Source: Stenotrophomonas tumulicola (GTDB lineage: Bacteria; Pseudomonadota; Gammaproteobacteria; Xanthomonadales; Xanthomonadaceae). From it: a stretch of 64,000 bases of DNA. The notes beneath the pieces were generated by a model that saw only the letters and a list, made by a program, of their open reading frames with translations, was not told the origin of the DNA and searched no databases. Below are positions 36,723-47,312 of this stretch, piece by piece (position 1 is the stretch's first letter; every line of letters begins with the position of its first letter). Location of the stretch: assembly GCF_014117215.1 (NCBI RefSeq), contig NZ_JACGXS010000013.1, forward strand, positions 37,079-101,078, written 5' to 3'. The translations under genes and the position numbers were made by a program.

Positions 36723-36824
36723 GTAGCGCCGAGCCATGCTCGGCGGAACGCCAAACCATCCTCGGCGAAATTTCAAACCATGCCAGGCGGAATGCCGGGC
36801 CGCGCGCGACGGCGCTGCCCGGCA
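36723..36824. repeat. Decaying GTAG repeats
   Basis: GTAGCGCCGAGCCATGCTCG at 36723 is followed by two progressively eroded copies (AACCATCCTCGGCG and AACCATGCCAGGCG) spaced about 29 bases apart, then an 8-bp inverted repeat TGCCGGGC/GCCCGGCA (36793-36800 and 36817-36824), which may end efpL transcription from the other strand. Confidence 0.6.
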
Positions 36825-36830
36825 GCGGGC

Positions 36831-37397
36831 TCAGTCCGCGCGTCCGGCGAACTCGCCGGTGGCGGTATTGACCAGCACGCGCTCACCGTTGGCGATGTAT
36901 TCCGGCACCATGATCTCGATCCCGGTATTGAGCTTGGCCGGCTTCGGACGCTTGGTCGCGGTGCCGCCCTTGAGCTCCGGCGGGGTTTCGACGACTTCCA
37001 GCACCACGCTGGTCGGCAACTGCACGGCCACCGGCTGGTCGTCGATCACCTGCACGTAGATGCCGGCCAGGCCGTCGGTGATGTAGCCGGCGTCGTCGCC
37101 GATCACGTCCGCATCCAGGGTGTAAGGGGTGTAGTCCTCGTCGTCGAGGAACACGAACGCTTCGCCATCCTTGTAGGAGTACGTGGACTGGCGGCGCAGC
37201 AGTTCGACTTCCGGCAGGTTGTCATCGGAGTCGAAGCTGGCGTCGAGCTTGTTGCCGCCCGGCACGCTGTACATGATGAAACGGAAGCGGACGTTGCCGC
37301 CGCGGCCCTGCGGCGAGCTGCGCTCGATGTCGCGGATCTGGTAGACGCCGTTGTTGTGCTCGACGACGTTGCCCTTCTTGATATCGCTGGCTTTCAT
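36831..37397 (-). CDS. efpL: EF-P-like protein (EfpL/YeiP)
   Basis: Three-domain translation factor of 188 residues. The domain I loop reads [10 protein letters not shown], with Arg at the tip in place of the modifiable Lys found in EF-P (PGKG). This and the C-terminal [15 protein letters not shown] and GEFAGRAD match the YeiP/EfpL subfamily, which relieves ribosome stalling at difficult sequences. It follows three genes of branched-chain acyl-CoA catabolism on the same strand, 48 bases after the SDR gene. It could be named efp in automated annotation, but I favour EfpL. Confidence 0.85.
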   Translation of the reverse strand: MKASDIKKGNVVEHNNGVYQIRDIERSSPQGRGGNVRFRFIMYSVPGGNKLDASFDSDDNLPEVELLRRQSTYSYKDGEAFVFLDDEDYTPYTLDADVIGDDAGYITDGLAGIYVQVIDDQPVAVQLPTSVVLEVVETPPELKGGTATKRPKPAKLNTGIEIMVPEYIANGERVLVNTATGEFAGRAD

Positions 37398-37445
37398 GTT
37401 CGTATCGATTGATTGGGGAGGGCGCCGTCCCGGCGCCCGGGGGAA

Positions 37446-38216
37446 TCACTTCGGAGCGAGCCGGGTGGCTCCATCCAGGCGGATGGTCTCGCCGTTGAGG
37501 TAGGTGTTGCCCAGAATGTAAGCGACCAGGCTGGCGAAGTCTTCCGGTTTGCCTAGCCGCGACGGGAACGGGATCGAGGCAGCCAGTGATTCCTGCACCG
37601 CAGCCGGCATGCCATCGACCATCGGGGTCCAGAATATGCCCGGGGCGATGGTGTTGACGCGGATGCCGAAGCGCGCGAGTTCGCGGGCCATCGGCAGCGT
37701 CATCGACACCACGCCCCCCTTGGAGGCGGCATAGGCCGCCTGGCCGATCTGGCCTTCATAGGCGGCGATGCTGGCGGTGTTGATGATCACCCCGCGCTCG
37801 CCGTCGTCGGCGACGTCATTGTGCTGCATGCGGCTGGCAGCGGCCTTGGCCACGTTAAAGCTGCCGACCAGGTTGACCATCACCGTGCCCTGGAACCCGG
37901 CCAGCGGCATCGGGCCGTCCTTGCCGAGCACGCGGCCGGCACCGAGGATGCCGGCGCAGTTCACCGCCACGTTGAGCCCGCCGAGGAAGCCGTGTGCCTG
38001 GTCGATGGCGTCGGCCACCGCGGTTTCGTCGCTGACATCGACGCGGAAATAGCGGGCGTTGCCGGCACCCAGTGCCGGCACGGCGGCGGCGCCCTTGTCA
38101 TCGTTGAGATCGAACAGGGCGACCTTGCCGCCCTGTTTGACCAGGTGTTCGGCCACGGCCAGGCCCAGGCCGGATACACCGCCGGTGATGACGGCTCGCA
38201 CGGAAGACAGCTGCAT
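37446..38216 (-). CDS. SDR-family 3-hydroxyacyl-CoA dehydrogenase (type II-like)
   Basis: A 256-residue classical short-chain dehydrogenase. The NAD-binding GGVSGLGLAVAEHL opens it, with NCAGI, and the catalytic Ser and Tyr-x3-Lys in INTASIAAYEG...YAASKGG. It resembles 17-beta-HSD10-type 3-hydroxyacyl-CoA dehydrogenases, so 2-methyl-3-hydroxybutyryl-CoA oxidation in isoleucine breakdown is likely, in keeping with the leucine-breakdown genes upstream. AGGAA precedes the ATG at 38216. Confidence 0.87.
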   Translation of the reverse strand: MQLSSVRAVITGGVSGLGLAVAEHLVKQGGKVALFDLNDDKGAAAVPALGAGNARYFRVDVSDETAVADAIDQAHGFLGGLNVAVNCAGILGAGRVLGKDGPMPLAGFQGTVMVNLVGSFNVAKAAASRMQHNDVADDGERGVIINTASIAAYEGQIGQAAYAASKGGVVSMTLPMARELARFGIRVNTIAPGIFWTPMVDGMPAAVQESLAASIPFPSRLGKPEDFASLVAYILGNTYLNGETIRLDGATRLAPK

Positions 38217-38329
38217 TGCACGTTCCTGCAGGTTCAAGAACCGGCGATTCTAGCGGATGGGCGGCGCAACGCCGTTGTGCGCTGCGTTGGCGGACAGGGC
38301 GGCGACGGCATCGCGCGAACGGCACCGGC

Positions 38330-39223
38330 TCATGCGTTTTCCAGCGCCTTGCCGGTGCGGCTGCCGGTGGGCCGGCCGAGCAATGCAGCCAGCCAGCGGC
38401 CGATGCCGGCCAACTGCTCCAGGTCGACGCCGGATTCCAGGCCCAGGCCACGCAGCAGGTAGACCACGTCCTCGCTGGCCACGTTGCCGCTGGCACCCTT
38501 CGCATAGGGGCACCCGCCGGCACCCGACACGGCGCTGTCGACCACGCGCACGCCGGCCTCCAGGCAGGCGGCGATATTGGCGATGGCCTGGCCGTAGGTG
38601 TCGTGGAAATGTACCGCCAGCGCCTCCATCGGCACCTCGCCGGCCACCGCTTCCAGCATCTGCCGCGCCTTGCGCGGCGTGCCGACGCCGATGGTGTCGC
38701 CGAGCGATATTTCGTAGCAGCCCATGGCGTGCAGCGCACGTGCGACGCGCACCACGTCGGCCACTGGCACCTCGCCCTGGTAGGGGCAGCCGAGCACGGT
38801 GGAGACATAGCCGCGTACGCGGATGCCATCGGCGCCGGCGCGGCGCAGGATCGGCTCGAAGCGGGCCAGTGATTCGTCGATGCCGGCGTTGGTGTTGGTG
38901 CGGTTGAAGGTTTCCGAGGCGGCGGTGAACACCGCCACTTCTTCCACGCCGGCGGCGAGGGCACGTTCATAGCCCTGTTCGTTGGGCACCAGCACCGGGT
39001 AGGACACGCCGCTGCGGCGGGTGATGCCAGCGAACACCTCGGCGGCGTCGGCAAGCTGCGGCACCCAGCGCGGGCTGACGAAGCTGGTGGCCTCGATGCT
39101 GCGCAGGCCGGTGGCCGACAGGCGGTCGACCAGGCTGATCTTGTCGGCGGTGCTGACGGCCTGTTTTTCATTCTGCAGGCCGTCGCGCGGGCCTACTTCG
39201 ACGATCCGGACGAAATCAGTCAT
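38330..39223 (-). CDS. Hydroxymethylglutaryl-CoA lyase
   Basis: TIM-barrel lyase of 297 residues that splits HMG-CoA into acetyl-CoA and acetoacetate, the last step of leucine breakdown. It starts with VRIVEVGPRDGLQNEK (catalytic Arg and metal-binding Asp), has HFHDTYGQA with metal-ligand histidines, and the signature loop SGAGGCPYAKGASGN with the catalytic Cys. Known names are mvaB, hmgL and liuE. It lies between the liuC-like hydratase and the SDR gene, all on the minus strand. Confidence 0.94.
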   Translation of the reverse strand: MTDFVRIVEVGPRDGLQNEKQAVSTADKISLVDRLSATGLRSIEATSFVSPRWVPQLADAAEVFAGITRRSGVSYPVLVPNEQGYERALAAGVEEVAVFTAASETFNRTNTNAGIDESLARFEPILRRAGADGIRVRGYVSTVLGCPYQGEVPVADVVRVARALHAMGCYEISLGDTIGVGTPRKARQMLEAVAGEVPMEALAVHFHDTYGQAIANIAACLEAGVRVVDSAVSGAGGCPYAKGASGNVASEDVVYLLRGLGLESGVDLEQLAGIGRWLAALLGRPTGSRTGKALENA

Positions 39224-39387
39224 CGCTGCGCCTCCTGGTGGCGAAGTGGCAGGGCAGGGAAAGGGAAACAGGGGTGGTCATGGAGCATCCTGGTCGTGGA
39301 GAGGGCCGCGATGATGGCGGCCACGAGGAACCCTGCGCCGCCTGCCAGGTATCCCGGGGGCGAGGCGCCTGGCGGTGCGGAGAGGGG

Positions 39388-40176
39388 TCAGTCGCCGCGG
39401 GCCCATGCGGGCGGGCGCTTGGCCAGGAACGCGCCGAGGCCTTCCTGGCCTTCGGCCGAGACCCGCAGGCGCGCGATCAGATCGGCGTTGGCTGCGTCCA
39501 GGGCATCGCGGTCGCTGCTGCGGGCTGCCTGGCGGACCAGGTCGCGGGCGCTGGCCGCCGCTATCGGGCCGGCCTTGCCCAGCAGGTCCAGCTGCCGTGC
39601 CACCGCTGCATCCAGCTGGTCATCGGCCACCACGTCGTGCAGCAGGCCGATCCGCAGCGCGGTGGCCGCGTCGAAATGCTCGCCGGTGGCGAACCAGCGG
39701 CGTGCCTGGCGCGCGCCGATGGCTTCCACGACGTAGGGTGAGATCACCGCTGGCAGCAGGCCCAGCCGGCTTTCGGTCAGGCCGAAACGCGCCGAATCGG
39801 CGGCGAGGGCGATATCGCAGCAGGCCACCAGCCCGACGCCGCCGCCGAATGCCGCGCCGTGGACGCGGGCGATGGTCGGCTTGGGCAGTTCATCCAGGGT
39901 CCGCATCAGGCGCGCCAGGGCCAGCGCATCGGTGCGGTTGTCCGCTTCGCTGGCAGCGGCCATGCCACGCATCCATTGCAGGTCCGCGCCCGCCGAGAAG
40001 GACGCGCCGGCGCCGGCCAGCACCACCGCGCGCAGGGCCGGGTCGCGGCCGGCCTCGTCCAGCGCCACGGTCAGCGCGGCGATCAGCGCGGCATCGAAGG
40101 CGTTGTGCAGCGTCGGGCGGTTCAGGCGCAGGGTCAGGATCACGCCGGAGCGCTCGATCAGCAGGGATTCGGTCAT
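39388..40176 (-). CDS. Enoyl-CoA hydratase, probable methylglutaconyl-CoA hydratase
   Basis: Crotonase-fold protein of 262 residues. The oxyanion-hole segments are AGAGASFSAGADLQWM and GAAFGGGVGLVACCD, and ESRLGLLPAVISPYV carries the second catalytic region. The following HMG-CoA lyase gene suggests it hydrates 3-methylglutaconyl-CoA (LiuC). The 164-base gap to that gene holds nothing I recognise. The remaining liu genes (isovaleryl-CoA dehydrogenase, methylcrotonyl-CoA carboxylase) are not in this window. Confidence 0.87.
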   Translation of the reverse strand: MTESLLIERSGVILTLRLNRPTLHNAFDAALIAALTVALDEAGRDPALRAVVLAGAGASFSAGADLQWMRGMAAASEADNRTDALALARLMRTLDELPKPTIARVHGAAFGGGVGLVACCDIALAADSARFGLTESRLGLLPAVISPYVVEAIGARQARRWFATGEHFDAATALRIGLLHDVVADDQLDAAVARQLDLLGKAGPIAAASARDLVRQAARSSDRDALDAANADLIARLRVSAEGQEGLGAFLAKRPPAWARGD

Positions 40177-40254
40177 ATGCGTGGGGAGTCGTTCGGTACC
40201 TGTATGGATCATAGCGGGCCATCGGTCATGGGCCATGACGCGACGCGGCGATGT

Positions 40255-40275
40255 TAGAATTGATAACCATTCTTA
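40255..40275. promoter_or_regulatory. Fur-box-like site and -10 of feoABC
   Basis: TGATAACCATTCTTA at 40261-40275 fits the 7-1-7 Fur pattern TGATAAT-n-ATTATCA at 11 of 14 arm positions; TAGAAT at 40255-40260 could be the -10. The site lies 20 bases before feoA, in an AT-rich island. Iron-dependent repression is expected for ferrous-iron uptake genes. Confidence 0.7.
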
Positions 40276-40294
40276 CTCACTGAGAAGTGCGCGA

Positions 40295-40557
40295 GTGACG
40301 CTGTCCGATCTTCCTTTGCAAGCCAACGCCGTGGTCGAAGCCGTCCATGACACGCACCCCAACGACGCCATCGCACGCCGCCTGAGGGAGCTGGGCTTCG
40401 TCAAGGGTGAGGACGTGCGCCTGGTGGCGCGCGGCCCGATCGGTGGCGAGCCGCTGCTGGTGCAGGTCGGGTTCACCCGCTTTGCGCTGCGCCACAGCGA
40501 GGCGGCACGCGTGCAGGTCAGTGCGCTGGCCGATGGCCGCGTGCCGGGGGCGGCCGC

Positions 40558-40561
<4 letters not shown>
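40295..40561 (+). CDS. feoA: Ferrous iron transport protein A
   Basis: Small SH3-like cytosolic protein of 88 residues. The core IARRLRELGFVKGEDVRLVA and QVGFTRFALRHSEAARV is typical of FeoA, an accessory to FeoB. The start is a GTG at 40295, with TGAGAAG upstream; an open frame extends further upstream but overlaps the Fur-box promoter. It overlaps feoB by 4 bases (ATGA). Confidence 0.92.
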
Positions 40562-42419
<1,858 letters not shown>

Positions 42420-42420
<1 letters not shown>

Positions 42421-42671
42421 TGGATGCCGGCCTGCTGCTGCAGTACCTGGTGGTGGCGCTGGCGGTGCTGGCCAGCGCGTGGGTGGTGCTGAAGAAGCAG
42501 TTCCCCGGCACGGTGCGCAAGGCACGTGGCGTGGTTGCGCTGCGCCTGCTGCGGCCGGGCCGCGCAGGCTGGCTGCAGGCGATGGGCCGGCGTATCGCAC
42601 CGCCAGCCGGCGGCAGCGGCGGTGCCTGTGGTGGCTGCGACAGCTGCGGGCCGACGGCGCCGAAGCGATAG
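42420..42671 (+). CDS. FeoB-associated Cys-rich small membrane protein
   Basis: 83 residues: one N-terminal membrane helix (LLLQYLVVALAVLASAWVVL), a basic middle and a cysteine-rich C terminus GACGGCDSCGP. Similar small proteins follow feoB in many bacteria (FeoB-associated Cys-rich, or in this group DUF6587). The start ATG overlaps the feoB stop by 1 base (TGATG). It occupies the place of feoC but lacks the winged-helix FeoC fold; a metal-binding or redox role is inferred. Confidence 0.8.
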
Positions 42672-42699
42672 CAGGGCGCAGGTTGCCGGCAGGTGCCGG

Positions 42700-43383
42700 T
42701 CAGGGCGGTGCCGCATTGGCGCGCCAGGCCGGCGCGATGCCGATGATGGTGGCCGGTGCTTCCGGTGGTGCCGGATGCAGCAGTGCCAAGGGTTCCTGCG
42801 GCACTTCGTCGTGGCGGATTTCAAGGTGCAGGTGTGGCCCGGTGGCTGCGCCCGAGCTGCCCACCTGGCCGATGGGCTGGTGGCGCAGCAGGCGGCTGCC
42901 GATCCGCAGGCCAGGCGCGAATGCCTGCAGATGGGCGTACCAGCTGCGATATCCATCGCCATGGTCCACTACCACGTAGCAGCCATAACCGGTCTGGCGT
43001 TGCTGGATGTCCACCACCGTGCCGGCTGCGATGGCCAGTACGGACGTGCCGCGCGGTGCGGCCAGGTCCACGCCGCTGTGCAGGTGGCGTCGCCCGCGGA
43101 TGGGATGGGTGCGGCGGCCGAACGGGCTGCTGATCCGGTAGCGGGACAGCGGTTCGGCGAAACGGCGTGCCTCGCCGTCCGGCGCGGTCACCTCGATCGG
43201 GTGCATCCAGGCCATGGGAATGGCCTCGGGCAGCACCGGGCCGACGGCTTGCAGGGACGCGTGGCCCGGCAGGCCATCGGCGCGCGCCGCTGACGGCGGC
43301 GCCGGCAATCCCGCTGCCGCCAGCAGCAGGGTCATGGCAATGGCGCGCAGCAGGCGCGGGGCATGGGCGGGGCGAAGCAGCAT
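42700..43383 (-). CDS. Secreted M23-family peptidoglycan endopeptidase
   Basis: LytM-type zinc metallopeptidase of 227 residues with an N-terminal signal sequence (LLRAIAMTLLLAAAG). Zinc ligands are H102 and D106 in LHSGVDLAAPRG and H186 in PHLHLEI; H184 is the general base position. ISSPFGRRTHPIRGRRHLHS is the usual entry to the domain. It should cut or regulate cutting of peptide cross-links in the wall. There is no coiled coil of the EnvC type. An ATG at 43335 is an alternative start. Confidence 0.88.
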   Translation of the reverse strand: MLLRPAHAPRLLRAIAMTLLLAAAGLPAPPSAARADGLPGHASLQAVGPVLPEAIPMAWMHPIEVTAPDGEARRFAEPLSRYRISSPFGRRTHPIRGRRHLHSGVDLAAPRGTSVLAIAAGTVVDIQQRQTGYGCYVVVDHGDGYRSWYAHLQAFAPGLRIGSRLLRHQPIGQVGSSGAATGPHLHLEIRHDEVPQEPLALLHPAPPEAPATIIGIAPAWRANAAPP

Positions 43384-43524
43384 CGTCTGGACCTGCAGGG
43401 CATCGGGTTGCTGCGCAGGCTAGTGGCGAAAGGGGCGGCGCCGGTCGTTTCCGGCCGTTTTCAGGACGGGTCTGCAGCCCGGCTGGACCAGTACGACAGG
43501 ACGCGGCGGATATGGCCGAACCCT

Positions 43525-44172
43525 TCAGCTGGCGGCACCCGGAGTGTCCGCGGGCAGGTCCAACCAGGCCTTGACCAGTTCGGCATCGTGGGTGAGGCCC
43601 AGCTTGCGCATGGCGTTCATCTTCCGCGCGCTCACCGTCTGTTTGCTGCGATGCAGTTGCGTGGCGATTGCATTGACCGTCATGCCCGACACGAACAGCC
43701 GGACCACCTCCTGTTCGCCGGGGGTGAGCGGCCTGGCAACGTTGCTGCCCGATCCGCTGGCGCGCTCCAGCAAGGCCTGCATGGCCGGTGAGTAGTACTC
43801 CGCGCCGATGCCGGCTGCCTGCAGCGCGGCGGCCAGGTGTCCGCTGGCATCGGCTTTGCCGACCATGTGCCGCACCCCCAACCGGCGGGCCTGGGCCAGG
43901 GTGGTCGGCAGTTCCAGCATGGTATGCAGCACCACCTGCAGCCGGGCAGGGTGGCGGCACAACTGCGACAGCAGCGCCAGGCCATCGGCATTGCGGCCAC
44001 CGGGCATCGCAAAGTCGGTGACCACCGCTTCACAGGGCGTGGTGGACAGCAGCGCCAGCAGTTCGTCCACGCTGCTGGCCCGGCCTACCACCTGCAGGCG
44101 CGGGGCCGGACCGAGCAGTGCTTCGATTCCGGCCAGGATGGTGGGATGGTCGTCGGCGATGACGATGCGCAT
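43525..44172 (-). CDS. NarL/RcsB-type response regulator, orphan
   Basis: A 215-residue two-domain regulator. The receiver has acidic residues D7/D8, phospho-acceptor D53 in VVTDFAMPGG and K at GKADASG. The LuxR-type helix-turn-helix lies at about 148-200 (LTPGEQEVVRLFVSGMTVNA, then SKQTVSARKMNAMRKLGL). No histidine kinase gene is adjacent, so its partner is elsewhere. Targets unknown. Confidence 0.88.
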   Translation of the reverse strand: MRIVIADDHPTILAGIEALLGPAPRLQVVGRASSVDELLALLSTTPCEAVVTDFAMPGGRNADGLALLSQLCRHPARLQVVLHTMLELPTTLAQARRLGVRHMVGKADASGHLAAALQAAGIGAEYYSPAMQALLERASGSGSNVARPLTPGEQEVVRLFVSGMTVNAIATQLHRSKQTVSARKMNAMRKLGLTHDAELVKAWLDLPADTPGAAS

Positions 44173-44298
44173 GGGAAGTGGCTGGCAGGTCCTCTGCGCG
44201 CAGCAGGCCTGCGCTGCTTCAGTGTCGGCGCTGGCCGTGAACAGGATGTGCAGCCGCGTTGGTTCGACATGGCCGCAGCGCGGGACGGGCAGGACGTA

Positions 44299-45060
44299 TC
44301 AGTCCCTTACCAGTCCGCCATCCACCACCAGGTTCTGTCCGCTGACGGCGCGCGACCAGGGCGAGGCGAAGAACAGCACGGCATCGGCGAATTCGGCCGG
44401 CGTGGTCACGCTGCGCAGCGGCGTATTGGCGGCGATGTAGTCGAACACCGCTTCTGGCGTGGCGGCGCTGGCATCGGTGCTGCGCAGCAGGCCGCCGGAC
44501 AGCATGTTGACGGTGATGCCATCGGGGCCGAGATCGCCAGCCAGGGTGCGGGTCAGCGAGAGCAGCGCGGCCTTGGCGGCGGTGTAGTCGTGGTAGGGCA
44601 CCACCGGATTCTGGAACAGGTTGGTGCCGATGTTGATGACCCGTCCGAAGCGCTGCGCCTGCATGCCTGGAAGCGCCGCCTGCACGGTGTTGAGCGCACC
44701 GCGTACGCTGCCGTCGAACTGGGCCTGGAAGCTGGCCCAGCCGATGCGGTCGGCTTTGTCGCGTGCGTCGCCGTTGAACGAAAAGCTGGCCAGGGCATTG
44801 TTCACCACCGTGCTGACCGGTTGGCCGAAATGCGCCTGGGCAAGGGCCAGCGCGGTATCGACCTGGTGCCTGTCGGTGACATCGGCCTGCGCCGCCAGGG
44901 TGCGTGGGCCCAGCTCCTGCACCAGTGCATGGGCCGCGTCGGCGCTGCGGTGGTAATTGATGATGACCCGCGCGCCCTGTGCGGCGAATGCGCGGGCAAT
45001 GTGCTGGCCCAGGCCGCGGGCGGCGCCGGTGACCAGCACCAGTTGTTCGGAAATCTGCAT
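44299..45060 (-). CDS. SDR-family oxidoreductase (FabG-like)
   Basis: A 253-residue short-chain dehydrogenase with VTGAARGLGQHIARAF for nucleotide binding, NNALASF in place of the common NNAG, and YTAAK with the catalytic Tyr and Lys. The residue 13 positions before that Tyr, normally Ser, is Thr (INIGTNLFQNP), an unusual but plausible substitution. It ends with VSGQNLVVDGGLVRD. Substrate unknown; annotation as 3-oxoacyl-ACP reductase would be generic. It is divergent from dapB. Confidence 0.83.
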   Translation of the reverse strand: MQISEQLVLVTGAARGLGQHIARAFAAQGARVIINYHRSADAAHALVQELGPRTLAAQADVTDRHQVDTALALAQAHFGQPVSTVVNNALASFSFNGDARDKADRIGWASFQAQFDGSVRGALNTVQAALPGMQAQRFGRVINIGTNLFQNPVVPYHDYTAAKAALLSLTRTLAGDLGPDGITVNMLSGGLLRSTDASAATPEAVFDYIAANTPLRSVTTPAEFADAVLFFASPWSRAVSGQNLVVDGGLVRD

Positions 45061-45165
45061 CGGGACACCGCATCCAGCGTGGCAAGGGACGCACCAGCGT
45101 AGCAACCCGGCGGCCGGCAGGGCGGCCCCCTGTGCAAACGCGCGGGCAGCAGCTAGCCTTCCTGC

Positions 45166-45888
45166 ATGAACCAGACTCCCCTGCGATTGCTCATCCACGG
45201 TGCCTCCGGGCGCATGGGCCAGGCCCTGCTGCGGCTGGCTGCCGAAAACACCGACACCTTGCAGGTGGTCGCGGCCTTTACCGGCCGTTCGCCTGCACAA
45301 CGGGTGGTGGACGGTGTCCCGCATTTCGCTGCCAGCGAACTGTCCGGCGCGCCGGCCTTCGACGTGGCGATCGATTTCAGCCTGCCGGAAGGCTTTGATC
45401 CGATCCTGTCCTTGTGCGTGGAGCGCGGGGCGGGCCTGGTATCGGGCACCACCGGCATCAGCCAGGCGCAGCGCGCCACGCTGGACGCTGCCGCTGCGAA
45501 GATCCCGCTGGTGTGGGCGTCCAATTTCAGCCTGGGCGTGGCGGTGCTGGACGAACTGGTCGAGCGTGCCGCGCAGGCCCTTGCCGGCTGGGACTGCGAC
45601 ATCGTCGAATCGCACCATACGCGCAAGCTGGATGCACCGTCGGGTACGGCGCTGACGCTGGGCGCGGCGGCCGGGCGGGGCGGGGCGCAGCCGCACTACG
45701 CCAGCCTGCGGGCCGGCGATATCGTCGGCGAACACCTGGTGCAGTTCACCGGGCTGGGTGAGCGCATCGAGCTGGTGCACCGGGCCAGCAACCGCGACAT
45801 CTTCGCCCGCGGCGCGCTGTTCGCGGCCGGGCAGCTGGCCGGCCGGGCAGCGGGGAGTTACCGGGTGCGGGACCTGCTGGCCGGCTGA
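45166..45888 (+). CDS. dapB: 4-hydroxy-tetrahydrodipicolinate reductase
   Basis: NAD(P)H-dependent reductase of the lysine/diaminopimelate pathway, 240 residues. LIHGASGRMGQALL is the nucleotide-binding loop; ESHHTRKLDAPSGTAL has the catalytic His-His and Lys and the substrate-binding region. It is shorter than the E. coli enzyme (273), as in other Xanthomonadaceae. It is monocistronic by appearance, followed by a repeat pair before carA. Confidence 0.95.
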   Translation: MNQTPLRLLIHGASGRMGQALLRLAAENTDTLQVVAAFTGRSPAQRVVDGVPHFAASELSGAPAFDVAIDFSLPEGFDPILSLCVERGAGLVSGTTGISQAQRATLDAAAAKIPLVWASNFSLGVAVLDELVERAAQALAGWDCDIVESHHTRKLDAPSGTALTLGAAAGRGGAQPHYASLRAGDIVGEHLVQFTGLGERIELVHRASNRDIFARGALFAAGQLAGRAAGSYRVRDLLAG

Positions 45889-45907
45889 ATGGGTGGGCGG
45901 GGGGCGG

Positions 45908-45981
45908 GTAGCGCCGAACCATGTTCGGCGGAGGCGGCAATAAACGGCCCGCTGCGCTCGCCGACCATGGGTCGGCGCTAC
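45908..45981. repeat. Paired GTAG repeat, variant GCCGAACC
   Basis: GTAGCGCCGAACCATGTTCG at 45908 and an inverted arm GCCGACCATGGGTCGGC ending CTAC at 45981. Each arm keeps its own internal dyad although the bases differ (GAACC/GGTTC against GACC/GGTC), so base pairing rather than exact sequence is kept. Confidence 0.85.
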
Positions 45982-46051
45982 CACGGGGCATGCAGCCGGG
46001 CGCCGCGTTACGTCCTGCAACGTGGTGCTGGCGCCGGCCCCCGCATGCGTC

Positions 46052-46128
46052 TACAATTCGCACTCGCCGAAACACGACAGCCGGACCGGTCCTGAACCGT
46101 ACGTCCGCGCTTTTTTGCAACCGGTTTT
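46052..46128 (+). promoter_or_regulatory. carA leader with T-tracts
   Basis: TACAAT at 46052-46057 could be the -10 of carA. The leader contains the palindrome GGACCGGTCC (46083-46092), a T6 run after GTCCGCGC (46111-46116) and CGGTTTTTACCG with T5 (about 46122-46132). Such T-tracts behind GC-rich DNA could support pyrimidine-sensitive attenuation. This is a suggestion only. Confidence 0.35.
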
Positions 46129-46184
46129 TACCGTGCGCGCAGGCGTGACCTTCGGTACCCCTCGGTAGCCAAAGTGAGATTTCC

Positions 46185-47312
46185 GTGACCCAAGCCGCAA
46201 TCCTCGTCCTCGAAGACGGCACCGTATTCGAGGGCGAATCCGTAGGCGCGCCCGGCCTGTCCGTCGGCGAGGTGGTGTTCAACACCGCCATGACCGGCTA
46301 TCAGGAAGTGCTGACCGATCCGTCCTACGCCCGGCAGATGGTCACGCTGACCTACCCGCACATCGGCAATACCGGCATGACCGACCAGGACAACGAAGCG
46401 TCCAAGGTGTGGTCGGCCGGCCTGATCGTGCGCGACGTGCCGCGCCGGCCCAGCAGCTGGCGCAGCCAAGTCTCGCTGCAGGACTGGCTGCTGCAGCGTG
46501 GCGTGGTGGCCATTTCCGGCATCGATACCCGCAAGTTGACGCGCATCCTGCGCGAGAGCGGTGCGCAGAACGGCGCGCTGATGGCAGGGGACATCGACGT
46601 GGAGAAGGCGCTGGAAGCGGCGCGCAAGTTCCCGGGCCTGAAGGGCATGGACCTGGCCAAGGTCGTGTCCACTGAAAAGACCTACAGCTGGAACGAGGGC
46701 CAGCTGGATCTGGACGCCAACGCGTTCGTCAGCGTGCCGTCGCAGTACAAGGTGGTGGCCTACGATTTCGGCGTGAAGACCAACATCCTGCGCATGCTGG
46801 CCGAGCGCGGCTGTGCGGTGACCGTGGTGCCGGCGCAGACCCCGGCGGCCGAGGTGCTGGCACTGAAGCCCGACGGCGTGTTCCTGTCCAATGGCCCGGG
46901 CGACCCGGAACCGTGCGATTACGCGATCGAGGCGATCAAGAGCTTCCTGGATGCGAAGGTGCCGACCTTCGGCATCTGCCTGGGCCACCAGCTGCTGGCG
47001 CTGGCCTCCGGCGCGAAGACGGTCAAGATGGGCCACGGCCACCATGGCGCCAACCATCCGGTGCAGGACCTGGACAGCGGCCGGGTGATGATCACCTCGC
47101 AGAACCATGGTTTCGCGGTGGATGAGGCGACCCTGCCGGCCACCCTGCGGGTCACCCACCGTTCGTTGTTCGATGGCACCAACCAGGGCATCGCGCGCAT
47201 CGACGTGCCGGCGTTCTCGTTCCAGGGCCATCCGGAAGCCTCGCCGGGTCCGACCGATGTCGGCCCGCTGTTCGATCGTTTCGTGACCCTGATGGCCGGG
47301 GCCAACGCCTGA
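46185..47312 (+). CDS. carA: Carbamoyl-phosphate synthase small subunit
   Basis: Glutaminase subunit of carbamoyl-phosphate synthase, 375 residues, supplying ammonia to CarB for arginine and pyrimidine synthesis. The N-terminal domain has [17 protein letters not shown]; the class I amidotransferase domain has the nucleophile C265 in [13 protein letters not shown] and the [11 protein letters not shown] triad region. The start is a GTG. A gene for a secreted protein is inserted between carA and carB, coupled by TGATG. Confidence 0.96.
   Translation: MTQAAILVLEDGTVFEGESVGAPGLSVGEVVFNTAMTGYQEVLTDPSYARQMVTLTYPHIGNTGMTDQDNEASKVWSAGLIVRDVPRRPSSWRSQVSLQDWLLQRGVVAISGIDTRKLTRILRESGAQNGALMAGDIDVEKALEAARKFPGLKGMDLAKVVSTEKTYSWNEGQLDLDANAFVSVPSQYKVVAYDFGVKTNILRMLAERGCAVTVVPAQTPAAEVLALKPDGVFLSNGPGDPEPCDYAIEAIKSFLDAKVPTFGICLGHQLLALASGAKTVKMGHGHHGANHPVQDLDSGRVMITSQNHGFAVDEATLPATLRVTHRSLFDGTNQGIARIDVPAFSFQGHPEASPGPTDVGPLFDRFVTLMAGANA

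Noticed and set aside
43384..43524. Possible small gene or regulatory RNA between the M23 peptidase and the response regulator
   Set aside because: No start with ribosome binding site, no stable hairpin with T-run; nothing to support.
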